DNA of 41,247 bases from Variovorax sp. DXTD-1 (lineage in GTDB: Bacteria; Pseudomonadota; Gammaproteobacteria; Burkholderiales; Burkholderiaceae_C), in contig NZ_RWKH01000034.1 of NCBI RefSeq assembly GCF_003984625.1, positions 1 to 41,247 on the forward strand. The letters run 5' to 3'. The translations under genes and the position numbers were made by a program. Within the stretch, counting starts at the first letter, position 1. Every line of letters starts with the position of its first letter. A model generated the notes under the pieces. The model was not told where the DNA came from, did not search any database, and saw only the letters and a list, made by a program, of their open reading frames with translations. Shown here piece by piece: positions 12,418 through 20,029 of the stretch.

Positions 12418-13035
12418 ATGAGCGTATTGCCCGACTCGCTGGCCGGCTGGATCGCCACCGCGGTGCTGTTGTTCTGGTTCGTGGGCGCCTATAACCGGCT
12501 GGTGCGCTTGCGCGCGGCCGTGCTCCAGGCCTATGCCACGCTCGACGCGGCGCTGCGAAAGCAGCTCGACTTCGTTCAGGCCAGCATCACGGCCACGGCA
12601 CCGAAGGAGGCGCCGCCGGACAGCCTGTCTTCATCCGTGGCGCCGCTGCAGGCCGCCACCACCCAGCTTGCCTCGGTACTCGGTGCAACCCGGCTGCGTC
12701 CGCTGGACCCGGGTGCCATGGCCGCGCTGGCCACGGCGCTGCAGGTGCTGATCAACGCATGGCAGCGTCAGCATCCGGACGCGGCGGTCACCGTGTTCGA
12801 TGCGGACGGCACGCTCTCGCGGCCCGCGCCGCTGCTGTCGGCCGGAATCGGCGCCGAGGTCGCACTGCCCAGTGCGGTCGAGCCCATGGCATGGCCCGAG
12901 CCTTCGGCCTCGGCGGAAATTGCGCGCAGCCAGTTCAACGTGGCGGTAGGCCAGTACAACGCCGCGATCGTCCAGTTCCCGGCCCTGCTGGTGGCATGGT
13001 TGGTGCGATTGCGTCCTGCCGCGCCTCTGCTCTGA
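12418..13035 (+). CDS. LemA-like membrane-anchored protein
   Basis: The 205-residue product begins with one hydrophobic helix (about residues 9-24) followed by YNRLVRLRAAVLQAYATLDAALRKQLDFVQ. This resembles the start of LemA proteins, which have a membrane anchor, then YNxLV and a helical domain. Near the end, ARSQFNVAVGQYNAAIVQFP matches the final LemA helix. The middle is shortened and divergent and contains a small insertion (about residues 120-160) without known motif. LemA function is poorly understood. It lies alone between the rpoC terminator and rsmB, on the same strand. Assignment to the LemA family is by these two segments only; a distant homologue is also possible. Confidence 0.6.
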   Translation: MSVLPDSLAGWIATAVLLFWFVGAYNRLVRLRAAVLQAYATLDAALRKQLDFVQASITATAPKEAPPDSLSSSVAPLQAATTQLASVLGATRLRPLDPGAMAALATALQVLINAWQRQHPDAAVTVFDADGTLSRPAPLLSAGIGAEVALPSAVEPMAWPEPSASAEIARSQFNVAVGQYNAAIVQFPALLVAWLVRLRPAAPLL

Positions 13036-13117
13036 GGCCGGCTGCGCGAAGTCGTATTTTTTTCTTAAAGCCTGTGCGGCGCTGTGCGTCACGCGGGCCC
13101 GTTACCATCGCCCCAAC

Positions 13118-14491
13118 TTGCCAGAACTATCTTCCGATCATCCAGGCGGCAGCGCGCCGCTGCTGCAACCGCCGTTGTGGCGCCAACTGCAATTGACAGC
13201 GGTGGCGCTCGCGTCGATTCGCGCCGGCAGCTCGGGCACCGTCGCCTTCGAATCCGTGGAGCCCGCCATGCGCCCCGGCGTGCAGGCGCTCGGCTTTCAG
13301 GTGCTGCGCTGGCTTGGCCGCGCCGAAGCACTGCGCCGCCACTTGGCCAAGCGCACGCCGCCGCCGCTGCCCGACGCCTTGCTGTGCACCGCGCTGGCGC
13401 TGGCCTGGGACGCGCAGCAGGCGCCGTACGAACCCTTCACCCTGGTCGACCAGGCCGTGGAGGCCGCCAAACGCAACCCGGCCACGCGCGCGCAGGCGAG
13501 TTTCATCAACGCCTGCCTGCGCCGCTTCCTGCGGGAGCGCGACGAGCTCGTGGCCGCGACCGACCATGAGCCGGTGGCGCAGTGGAACCATCCGCGCTGG
13601 TGGATCGAGCGCCTCAAGCGCGACCATCCGCGCGACTGGCAGCGCGTGCTCACCGCAGACAACGCACACGCGCCGATGACCCTGCGCGTGAACGTGCAGA
13701 AGATCACTGTTCCGGCCTATCAGCTGGCGCTCGAAGCGATCGGCCTGGAGTCCGTTCGCGTGGGTGCGTCCGGCCTGCAATTGGCGCGTGCCCGGCCGGT
13801 GCAACAGCTGCCCGGCTTTGCCGACGGCGATTGCTCGGTGCAGGATGCCGCCGCGCAAATGGCGGCGCCGCTGCTGCTCGAAGGGCTGCTGCCCGCCGAC
13901 GGCGCCGCACCGCTGCGAGTGCTCGATGCCTGCGCCGCTCCGGGCGGCAAGACGGCCCACCTGCTCGAGGTGGGCGGCCCGGGTGCCATCGAAGTCACGG
14001 CTCTTGAGGTGGACCCTGTTCGCAGCCGCCGCATCGACGAGACCCTGAGCCGGCTTGGACTGACCGCTAAAGTAGTAGTGGCCGATGCCGCGCGCCCGTC
14101 CGCGTGGTGGGACGGCACGCCCTTCGACGCCATTCTGCTCGATGCGCCGTGCACGGCCTCGGGCATTGTCCGGCGCCACCCCGACGTACGCTGGCTGCGC
14201 CGCGAGAGCGACACGGGCCAGCTCGCGGTGCAGCAGGCCGCGCTGCTGGCGGCGCTCTGGCCCTTGGTCCGGCCCGGCGGCCGGCTGCTCTATTGCACCT
14301 GTTCCGTGTTCCGCGAAGAGGGCTCGCAACAAATCGATGCGTTTCTTGCGCACAACACCAACGCCCGATTGAAGGCATCGCCGGGCCATTTGCTCCCCCA
14401 AAGCGGGGCGAATGCCCGCGCCGTCCCGGACAATCCCTCAGGTGATCACGACGGCTTCTTCTACGCCCTGCTTGAAAAACGTCCCGGTTAA
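13118..14491 (+). CDS. rsmB: 16S rRNA (cytosine-967 C5)-methyltransferase RsmB
   Basis: RsmB methylates C967 of 16S rRNA using SAM. The 457-residue product has an N-terminal NusB-like RNA-binding domain (about residues 15-160), then a Rossmann methyltransferase domain. Visible are the SAM motif LDACAAPGGKTAHLLE, the DAPCTASG motif with Cys345, and YCTCSV with the presumed nucleophile Cys395. The C terminus DHDGFFYALLEK is typical. The start is TTG at 13118; later in-frame ATG codons would cut into the NusB-like domain, so an early non-ATG start is favoured. Its 3' end overlaps the next gene, suggesting cotranscription with the DUF4390 protein and the kinase behind it. Confidence 0.95.
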   Translation: MPELSSDHPGGSAPLLQPPLWRQLQLTAVALASIRAGSSGTVAFESVEPAMRPGVQALGFQVLRWLGRAEALRRHLAKRTPPPLPDALLCTALALAWDAQQAPYEPFTLVDQAVEAAKRNPATRAQASFINACLRRFLRERDELVAATDHEPVAQWNHPRWWIERLKRDHPRDWQRVLTADNAHAPMTLRVNVQKITVPAYQLALEAIGLESVRVGASGLQLARARPVQQLPGFADGDCSVQDAAAQMAAPLLLEGLLPADGAAPLRVLDACAAPGGKTAHLLEVGGPGAIEVTALEVDPVRSRRIDETLSRLGLTAKVVVADAARPSAWWDGTPFDAILLDAPCTASGIVRRHPDVRWLRRESDTGQLAVQQAALLAALWPLVRPGGRLLYCTCSVFREEGSQQIDAFLAHNTNARLKASPGHLLPQSGANARAVPDNPSGDHDGFFYALLEKRPG

Positions 14492-15125
14492 AACTTGGGC
14501 CCGGCGCGGCTTGGCGCGGATGGCGGCGCTGCTGCTGGCGGTGGTGATGGTCACGCTGCTGGGCTGGCTGCCCCTGACCGCTACGGCGCAAGGGCGCAAC
14601 GGCCCTTCGGTCACCCAGATGCGCCTGGAGCAGGCGGACGACGGCGTGTATCTCACGGCGGCCGTGCAGTTCGAGCTGCCGTCGCTGGTCGAAGAAGTGC
14701 TCGACAAGGGCATTGCCATCTACTTCGTGGCCGAGGCCGAGGTCTTCCAGGAGCGCTGGTACTGGACCGACCGCAAGGTCGCCCAGGTCACGCGCCACAT
14801 GCGGCTTGCCTACCAGCCGCTCACGCGCCGCTGGCGGCTCAATGTGTCGCCGGTGCCGATCACCGGCACCGGCGGGTTCGGCGTTTCGCTGAACCAGAAC
14901 TTCGACAGCCTTTCCGACGCCATGGACGCCGTCAAGCGCGTCGGCCGGCTGCGGCTGGGCGACCTGGCCGACATCGGCGACGAGGCGCAGCACCAGGTCG
15001 TGTTCCGTTTCCGGCTCGACACCTCGCAGCTGCCGCGCCCGTTCCAGATCGGCGTGGTCGGGCAGGCGGACTGGAACATCGTCGCCGAGCGCAGCGCCAA
15101 GCTGCCGCTGGAGAAGCAGCGGTGA
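14472..15125 (+). CDS. DUF4390 domain exported protein
   Basis: The protein is the DUF4390 type found in betaproteobacteria directly upstream of an NtrY-like kinase; its biochemical role is unknown. A signal-type helix (MAALLLAVVMVTLLGWLPL) is followed by TATAQG and a beta-rich domain with RLEQADDGVYLTAAVQFELP, ERWYWTDRKVAQVTRHMRLA and RPFQIGVVGQADWNIVAERS. The start is uncertain: TTG 14472 provides a basic N region before the hydrophobic helix and overlaps rsmB by 20 bases; TTG 14511 and ATG 14520 are alternatives, and ATG 14412 would overlap rsmB by 80 bases. The stop TGA overlaps the GTG start of the kinase (GTGA), so the two are translationally coupled and probably act together. Confidence 0.85.
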   Translation: MKNVPVKTWARRGLARMAALLLAVVMVTLLGWLPLTATAQGRNGPSVTQMRLEQADDGVYLTAAVQFELPSLVEEVLDKGIAIYFVAEAEVFQERWYWTDRKVAQVTRHMRLAYQPLTRRWRLNVSPVPITGTGGFGVSLNQNFDSLSDAMDAVKRVGRLRLGDLADIGDEAQHQVVFRFRLDTSQLPRPFQIGVVGQADWNIVAERSAKLPLEKQR

Positions 15126-17452
15126 GCACCAAACCGCGCAGCGGCGCAGCGGCCACACCCGCCGCTCGCCGCTCGCGCGCGGTCCGCTGGGCCGTGGGCG
15201 TCGGCGCCGCGCTGGTCACCGCCATCGGCCTGGTGCTGATGTTCCTGCTGGCCCAGGCCACCAACAACCGCGCGCTGTACGAGCGTTACTACGTGCGGCT
15301 CTTCGGCATCAACGTGGTGGTGGCGGTGCTGCTGGTGCTGGTCATCGGCTGGGTCGCTTTTCGCCTGCTGCGGCGGCTGCGCCAAGGCAAGTTCGGCAGC
15401 CGCCTTCTCATCAAGCTGGCCGCCATCTTCGCGCTGGTGGGCGTGGTGCCGGGCGCGCTGGTCTATGTGGTGTCCTATCAGTTCGTCGCGCGGTCGATCG
15501 AAAGCTGGTTCGACGTCAAGGTCGAGGGCGCGCTCGATGCCGGCCTCAATCTTGGCCGTGCCACGCTCGATTCGCTCTCCGACGACCTGGCCGCCAAGAC
15601 CCGCGCGGCCAGCGCGCAGCTTGCACAGGTGCCCGATGCGAGCGCGGGCCTCGCGCTCGAGCGCATTCGCGACCAGCTGCAGGCCAGCGATGTGGTGCTC
15701 TGGACGGGCACCGGCCAGCTCATTGCAGGGGCAGGCACCTCGCGCTTTCAGCTGAACCCCGAGCGGCCGACCATCCAGCAATTGCGGCAAGTGCGCGCGG
15801 ACCGCGCCATCGCCCACATCGAGGGCCTGGACGAAACCGCGCCGCCGGGTGCCAGCCTGCCGCCCGCCACGGTGCGCGCCATTGCCATGGTGCAGCGCCC
15901 CGGGTTCGACTTCGACACCGCGCCGCGCTTTCTCCAGGTGACGCAGCCGCTGCCGCCGGCCGTGGTGGCCAATGCGCTTGCCGTGCAAGAGGCCAACCGC
16001 GAATACCAGGAGCGCGCGCTGGCCCGCGAGGGCTTGCGGCGCATGTACATCGGCACGCTCACGCTGAGCCTGTTCCTGGCCGTGTTCGGCGCCGTGCTGC
16101 TCGCGGTGCTGTTCGGCAACCAGCTGGCGCGGCCGCTGCTTGTGCTGGCGGAAGGCGTTCGCCAGGTGGCCGCCGGCGACTTGCGGCCGACCGCCGTGCT
16201 GCAAGGCAAGGACGAGCTTGGCGGCCTGACCCGCTCCTTCGCCGTCATGACCCAGCAGCTGGCCGATGCCCGCGGTGCGGTCGAAAAGACCATGGGCCAG
16301 CTCGACGCTGCCCGTGCCAACCTGCAGACCATTCTGGACAACCTGACCTCAGGCGTGATCGTGCTCGACGCCAAGGGCACCATCCTTTCGACCAATCCCG
16401 GCGCCACCCGCGTGCTGCGCGCGCCGCTGGCCGCCTATGAAGGGCAACCCCTCGCGCAGGTGCCCGGCCTGGCCGACTTTGGCAACAGCGTGCAACAGCA
16501 GTTCGACGAATTCCAGGTCGAGCGCCTGCAGCACGGCCTCGACCACTGGCAGCATGCCTTCGAGCTGCACGCCACCGGCACTGACCTGCCGCAGCAGGGC
16601 AGCGCCATCAACATCGTCGCGCGCGGCGCCGAGCTGCCCGGCGCCGCGCGGCTGCTGGTGTTCGACGACATCTCCGAAATTGTCTCGGCCCAGCGCGCAC
16701 AGGCCTGGGGCGAGGTCGCGCGCCGCCTGGCTCACGAAATCAAGAACCCGCTCACGCCCATCCAGCTCTCCGCCGAGCGGCTGGAGATGAAGCTCTCCGG
16801 CAAGGTCGCGCCGCCCGAGCAGGCCGTGCTCGTCAAGTCGGTCAAGACCATCGTCGACCAGGTCGATGCGATGAAGCGGCTGGTCAACGAATTCCGCGAC
16901 TATGCCCGCCTGCCCGCGGCCGACCTGAAGCCAGTCGACCTGAATGCGCTGCTGACCGACGTGCTCCAGCTCTACAGCGCCGAGAACGCGCCCATCGCAC
17001 TGCGCTCCGAGCTGGACGAGCGCTGCCCGCCCATCCGCGGGGATGCGCAGCAGATCCGCCAGGTCATTCACAACCTGCTGCAAAACGCGCAAGACGCCGC
17101 CGAGGCCGCGGCCAGCAGCACCGGCAGGGCGGGCGAGGTCGTCATTCGCACCCGCCTGGGCGATTCGGGCCAGCGCGTGCGACTGACCGTGCAGGACAGC
17201 GGGCCCGGTTTTGCCGAGAACATTCTCAAGCGCGCCTTCGAGCCCTACGTCACCACGAAAACAAAAGGTACTGGTTTGGGGCTGGCCGTGGTCAAGAAGA
17301 TCGCGGACGAACACGGCGCCCGCATCGAGCTTTCCAACCGCGTTGTCGATGGGGCTGTAGCGGGGGCGCAAGTCTCGCTATCATTCGCGCTGGCAGGCGA
17401 GTCGCAAACAGCGGTCGCTCACACCGAAGATTCGAAGTCTTCCGCCGCCTGA
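15122..17452 (+). CDS. NtrY-like membrane sensor histidine kinase
   Basis: Start GTG 15122 overlaps the preceding stop and lies behind GGAGAAG, giving 776 residues. N-terminal transmembrane helices (about residues 20-40, 53-75, 92-115) flank an extracytoplasmic domain up to a further helix near residue 310. HAMP (about 330-380), PAS (about 395-510), HisKA with the phospho-acceptor His538 in RRLAHEIKNPLTPIQLSAER, and an HATPase domain follow, with N-box QVIHNLLQNAQDA, G1 DSGPGFAEN and G2 TKGTGLGLAVVKK. This is the NtrY family arrangement. It very likely phosphorylates the regulator encoded 92 bases downstream. The signal is not evident; a role in nitrogen or redox/envelope response is only a family-level guess. 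Confidence 0.93.
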   Translation: MSTKPRSGAAATPAARRSRAVRWAVGVGAALVTAIGLVLMFLLAQATNNRALYERYYVRLFGINVVVAVLLVLVIGWVAFRLLRRLRQGKFGSRLLIKLAAIFALVGVVPGALVYVVSYQFVARSIESWFDVKVEGALDAGLNLGRATLDSLSDDLAAKTRAASAQLAQVPDASAGLALERIRDQLQASDVVLWTGTGQLIAGAGTSRFQLNPERPTIQQLRQVRADRAIAHIEGLDETAPPGASLPPATVRAIAMVQRPGFDFDTAPRFLQVTQPLPPAVVANALAVQEANREYQERALAREGLRRMYIGTLTLSLFLAVFGAVLLAVLFGNQLARPLLVLAEGVRQVAAGDLRPTAVLQGKDELGGLTRSFAVMTQQLADARGAVEKTMGQLDAARANLQTILDNLTSGVIVLDAKGTILSTNPGATRVLRAPLAAYEGQPLAQVPGLADFGNSVQQQFDEFQVERLQHGLDHWQHAFELHATGTDLPQQGSAINIVARGAELPGAARLLVFDDISEIVSAQRAQAWGEVARRLAHEIKNPLTPIQLSAERLEMKLSGKVAPPEQAVLVKSVKTIVDQVDAMKRLVNEFRDYARLPAADLKPVDLNALLTDVLQLYSAENAPIALRSELDERCPPIRGDAQQIRQVIHNLLQNAQDAAEAAASSTGRAGEVVIRTRLGDSGQRVRLTVQDSGPGFAENILKRAFEPYVTTKTKGTGLGLAVVKKIADEHGARIELSNRVVDGAVAGAQVSLSFALAGESQTAVAHTEDSKSSAA

Positions 17453-17544
17453 GCGCGAAAGAAATCCATTGCGCTCAGTCGATGGATCGGCTGGCGGACC
17501 ATACACACCATTGCAGACACCGGCGCATACAACAAGCAGCACTC

Positions 17545-18246
17545 ATGGCAAACATTCTCGTGGTCGATGACGAGCTGGGCATTAGGGACCTGCTCTTCGA
17601 AATTCTCAATGACGAAGGCCACAACGTGGAGCTCGCGGAAAACGCCGCCGAAGCACGCGCTGCCCGGCAGCGCGCACGGCCCGATCTCGTGCTGCTCGAC
17701 ATCTGGATGCCCGATACCGACGGTGTCACGTTGCTCAAGGAATGGTCCACCGCCGGCCTGCTGAGCATGCCCGTCATCATGATGAGCGGCCACGCCACCA
17801 TCGACACCGCCGTGGACGCCACCCGCATCGGCGCCTTCGCGTTCCTCGAAAAACCCATCACGCTGCAGAAGCTGCTCAAGGCCGTGGAGCAGGGCCTCGC
17901 GCGCGAAAGCGCCAGGCGCGCGGCCGCGGGCGTCGTGCCGCCGGCCTCGGGCGTCAACCCGGCGGCTGCCATCACCACCACCGGCGACAGCCTGCTGCTC
18001 GCCTCGCTGGCTTCAGTGCCCGTGCCCGACGCCGGCCCGCAGTCGACCCAGAGCTTCGACCTGGACCGCCCGCTTCGCGATGCACGCGACGGTTTCGAGA
18101 AGGCCTACTTCGAATTCCATCTCGCCATGGAGAACGGCTCCATGACCCGCGTTGCAGAGAAGACCGGACTGGAACGCACCCATCTTTATCGCAAGCTCAA
18201 ACAACTTGGCGTCGATCTTTCGAGAGGCCGCAGAAGCGCTGTATAA
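17545..18246 (+). CDS. NtrX-like response regulator without AAA+ domain
   Basis: The ATG at 17545 starts exactly at the receiver domain (MANILVVDDELGIRDLL); upstream in-frame codons add no family sequence. The 233-residue product has a receiver domain with acidic pocket Asp8/Asp9, phospho-acceptor Asp52 (LVLLDIWMP), Ser81 and Lys103. A linker follows, and then a C-terminal Fis-type helix-turn-helix (AEKTGLERTHLYRKLKQLGV) preceded by PLRDARDGFEKAYFEFHL, as at the end of NtrX proteins. Canonical NtrX has a central sigma-54 AAA+ domain of about 240 residues; here it is absent, so it cannot activate sigma-54 promoters in the usual way. Partner of the kinase upstream. The stop codon lies inside the tRNA-Phe -10 box. 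Confidence 0.92.
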   Translation: MANILVVDDELGIRDLLFEILNDEGHNVELAENAAEARAARQRARPDLVLLDIWMPDTDGVTLLKEWSTAGLLSMPVIMMSGHATIDTAVDATRIGAFAFLEKPITLQKLLKAVEQGLARESARRAAAGVVPPASGVNPAAAITTTGDSLLLASLASVPVPDAGPQSTQSFDLDRPLRDARDGFEKAYFEFHLAMENGSMTRVAEKTGLERTHLYRKLKQLGVDLSRGRRSAV

Positions 18247-18247
18247 T
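18242..18247 (+). promoter_or_regulatory. -10 box for tRNA-Phe inside the regulator's stop codon
   Basis: TATAAT is a perfect -10 hexamer that includes the TAA stop of the upstream gene (18244-18246). It lies 17 bases before the first tRNA base, which would put initiation about 10 bases before the tRNA. The -35 region is weak: TTTCGA at 18218-18223 matches the consensus at three positions with an 18-base spacer. Confidence 0.7.
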
Positions 18248-18264
18248 TTAAGGCTGCACACCAA

Positions 18265-18340
18265 GGCCCGGTAGCTCAGTTGGTAGAGCAGCGGATTGAA
18301 AATCCGCGTGTCGGTGGTTCGATTCCGCCCCAGGCCACCA
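18265..18340 (+). tRNA. tRNA-Phe (anticodon GAA)
   Basis: A 76-base cloverleaf with encoded CCA. The D stem GCTC/GAGC, the anticodon stem GCGGA/TCCGC with loop TTGAAAA (anticodon GAA at 18298-18300), the variable loop GTGTC and the T arm with TTCGATT are standard. The acceptor stem GGCCCGG/CCAGGCC pairs at six of seven positions, leaving a C·A opposition between 18269 (position 5) and 18332 (position 68). A strong terminator follows 8 bases later. Confidence 0.96.
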
Positions 18341-18348
18341 GTATTCGT

Positions 18349-18384
18349 AAGGCGCTACAACTATCAAAGTTGTAGCGCCTTTTT
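18349..18384 (+). terminator. Rho-independent terminator of tRNA-Phe
   Basis: AAGGCGCTACAAC (18349-18361) pairs perfectly with GTTGTAGCGCCTT (18369-18381) around the loop TATCAAA, and the T-run extends to 18384. It ends the tRNA-Phe transcript and, read on the other strand, also has an A/T-flanked form that could stop transcription coming from the PepSY gene. Confidence 0.93.
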
Positions 18385-18414
18385 CGTTTTATCCCCCCAC
18401 GGGGTTCGCGCCTG

Positions 18415-18447
18415 TTGCTGAGGTCCCGCAGCGCCATTGCTGAGGTC
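18415..18447. repeat. Two 11-base direct repeats
   Basis: TTGCTGAGGTC occurs at 18415-18425 and again at 18437-18447, a 22-base period (two helical turns), just beyond the 3' end of the PepSY gene. This spacing suits a pair of protein-binding sites, but the position at a gene end makes a regulatory role uncertain. Confidence 0.4.
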
Positions 18448-18471
18448 GATCTACGCGCCGCCAGCCCAGAC

Positions 18472-20013
18472 TCAGTGCTGCCGGCTCGAATAGATAGGCC
18501 GACTTTTAATGTGCGTGATCCAGGTGAGCACACGCCGGTACCCGATCACGATACCCGTCAAGCTGACCAGCAGCCCTCCCAGGCTGAAGACGATCAGCAC
18601 GGCCTCCCGCAGGGCTGACGCGCGCAGCATCGCCGGCAGGTCCCAGCTGTGCAGGAAACTGAAAAGCCATCGGCCCACGCGCTGCGATCTGTCCGCGCTC
18701 AGCACTACGTCCCCGGTTCGCACGTCCAGGTACGCCCAGGTGTCGTGAGGATCGCCGAAGCGAAGCTTCACCACCGGCAGACCGCGCTCCGCGGCACCCA
18801 TCATCGCTTCGGGCTGTCTCTCGTAGTAGTACGCGTCGTAGCGCTCGAGGTCCTCCTGCGTCAGGATGGGCGCGGCAAGCAGCCGCGTCGCCGCATGCAC
18901 GAGGTCCGCCCGGGGCCATCGGTCGAGCACGCGATACCGATCCTTCTCCTGCACGACCAAACGAGTGTCGTTGGCGGCATTGCGCGCAAGAATGAACGGG
19001 CGGCCGTCGAGGACCCGCCATTCCAATTCGCTTGCAGCAAAGCGCGAGGCTTCCAGGAGCCTGAGGGCCTGTGCGACCGGAATATCCAGCCGCGCCGTCC
19101 CGGGAACATTTCCGCGGTACTGCGCCATGTCGGGACGGAGCCCCCTGGCATCGAAGATGCCTGCCGGGTTCATCGACATCAGGCCGCTGAAGATCCATGT
19201 GAAGACAATCGACGCGAAGGCCAGCCCCAGCACATGGTGCCAATGCAGATGGAACTCGCGGTAGGGAGAACGCGAGCCGGACTTGTAGCGGCCACTGAAG
19301 CGCCAGCGCCAGATGCCGGCCACGGTGCCCGTGACCGAGGTCAGAACGCACGCGGCGGACAGCACGATCACGATCCAGCTCCAGCCCGGGTCGATGGACC
19401 GGTCGCGGAACATGTAGGCCCAGTGCAGCCATGCGCCGACGTAGTTCCACATCCGCTGCGCGCGCGGTGCGTCCATCACGACCTGGCCGGTGGCGGAAGA
19501 AACGTACAGCAGCGTGTGCGCCGTGTCGTCCATCTCGACGACATGCAGCGGGCGGTGTGCATCGAGGCCGCGCGAGTGCGTCCATCGGTCCTCACTGACG
19601 AGGCCCACGTATTCACCTTGGCCGCCGCCGACGAAGAGCCGCGCTGCGTTCAGCGCCGAACCGGCATTGGCCGGTGGCACCGGCTTTCCTTCGGCCGCGT
19701 CCACCAGCAGGTACTTGCCCTCGGCCGTGCGGACGCGGTAAGCCGGCCTTCCACTCACGCGGGTCAGGACGACCTCGTGCGCGCGTCCGCTTGCGGCGGC
19801 CGCGGACAGCGCCACGCCGACCGGCACGCAGCACCGCGCGGGATCGAGCGCGGGCAGTGCCCGCATCCGCTCCCACGGCGTGAGCTTCGGATAACCCACG
19901 AACAGCATCACCACACCGCTCACAAACCAAAGTGCCATCAGCACGCATGCCCCTACGCCCGTCCAGCGGTGGACGAGATAGGTCAGGCGCTTCATGCGCT
20001 TGCCCAGCGACAT
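18472..20013 (-). CDS. PepSY-associated transmembrane protein
   Basis: The 513-residue product has the PepSY_TM architecture: an N-terminal helix after LVHRWTGVGACVLMALWFVSG, a large periplasmic PepSY region, a helix pair in the middle (SWIVIVLSAACVLTSVTGTV and HHVLGLAFASIVFTWIFSGL), a second periplasmic segment (KLRFGDPHDTWAYLDVRTGD), and a C-terminal helix near VLIVFSLGGLLVSLTGIVIG. Conserved histidines next to the helices (LVHRW, HLHWHHV, FSFLHSWD) are typical of members that act as inner-membrane reductases in siderophore-iron uptake. It lies 16 bases downstream of the TonB-dependent receptor, almost certainly cotranscribed, so a role in reducing or releasing the imported metal is likely (inference). 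Confidence 0.88.
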   Translation of the reverse strand: MSLGKRMKRLTYLVHRWTGVGACVLMALWFVSGVVMLFVGYPKLTPWERMRALPALDPARCCVPVGVALSAAAASGRAHEVVLTRVSGRPAYRVRTAEGKYLLVDAAEGKPVPPANAGSALNAARLFVGGGQGEYVGLVSEDRWTHSRGLDAHRPLHVVEMDDTAHTLLYVSSATGQVVMDAPRAQRMWNYVGAWLHWAYMFRDRSIDPGWSWIVIVLSAACVLTSVTGTVAGIWRWRFSGRYKSGSRSPYREFHLHWHHVLGLAFASIVFTWIFSGLMSMNPAGIFDARGLRPDMAQYRGNVPGTARLDIPVAQALRLLEASRFAASELEWRVLDGRPFILARNAANDTRLVVQEKDRYRVLDRWPRADLVHAATRLLAAPILTQEDLERYDAYYYERQPEAMMGAAERGLPVVKLRFGDPHDTWAYLDVRTGDVVLSADRSQRVGRWLFSFLHSWDLPAMLRASALREAVLIVFSLGGLLVSLTGIVIGYRRVLTWITHIKSRPIYSSRQH

Positions 20014-20029
20014 CTTGAAGCTCCCGTGC

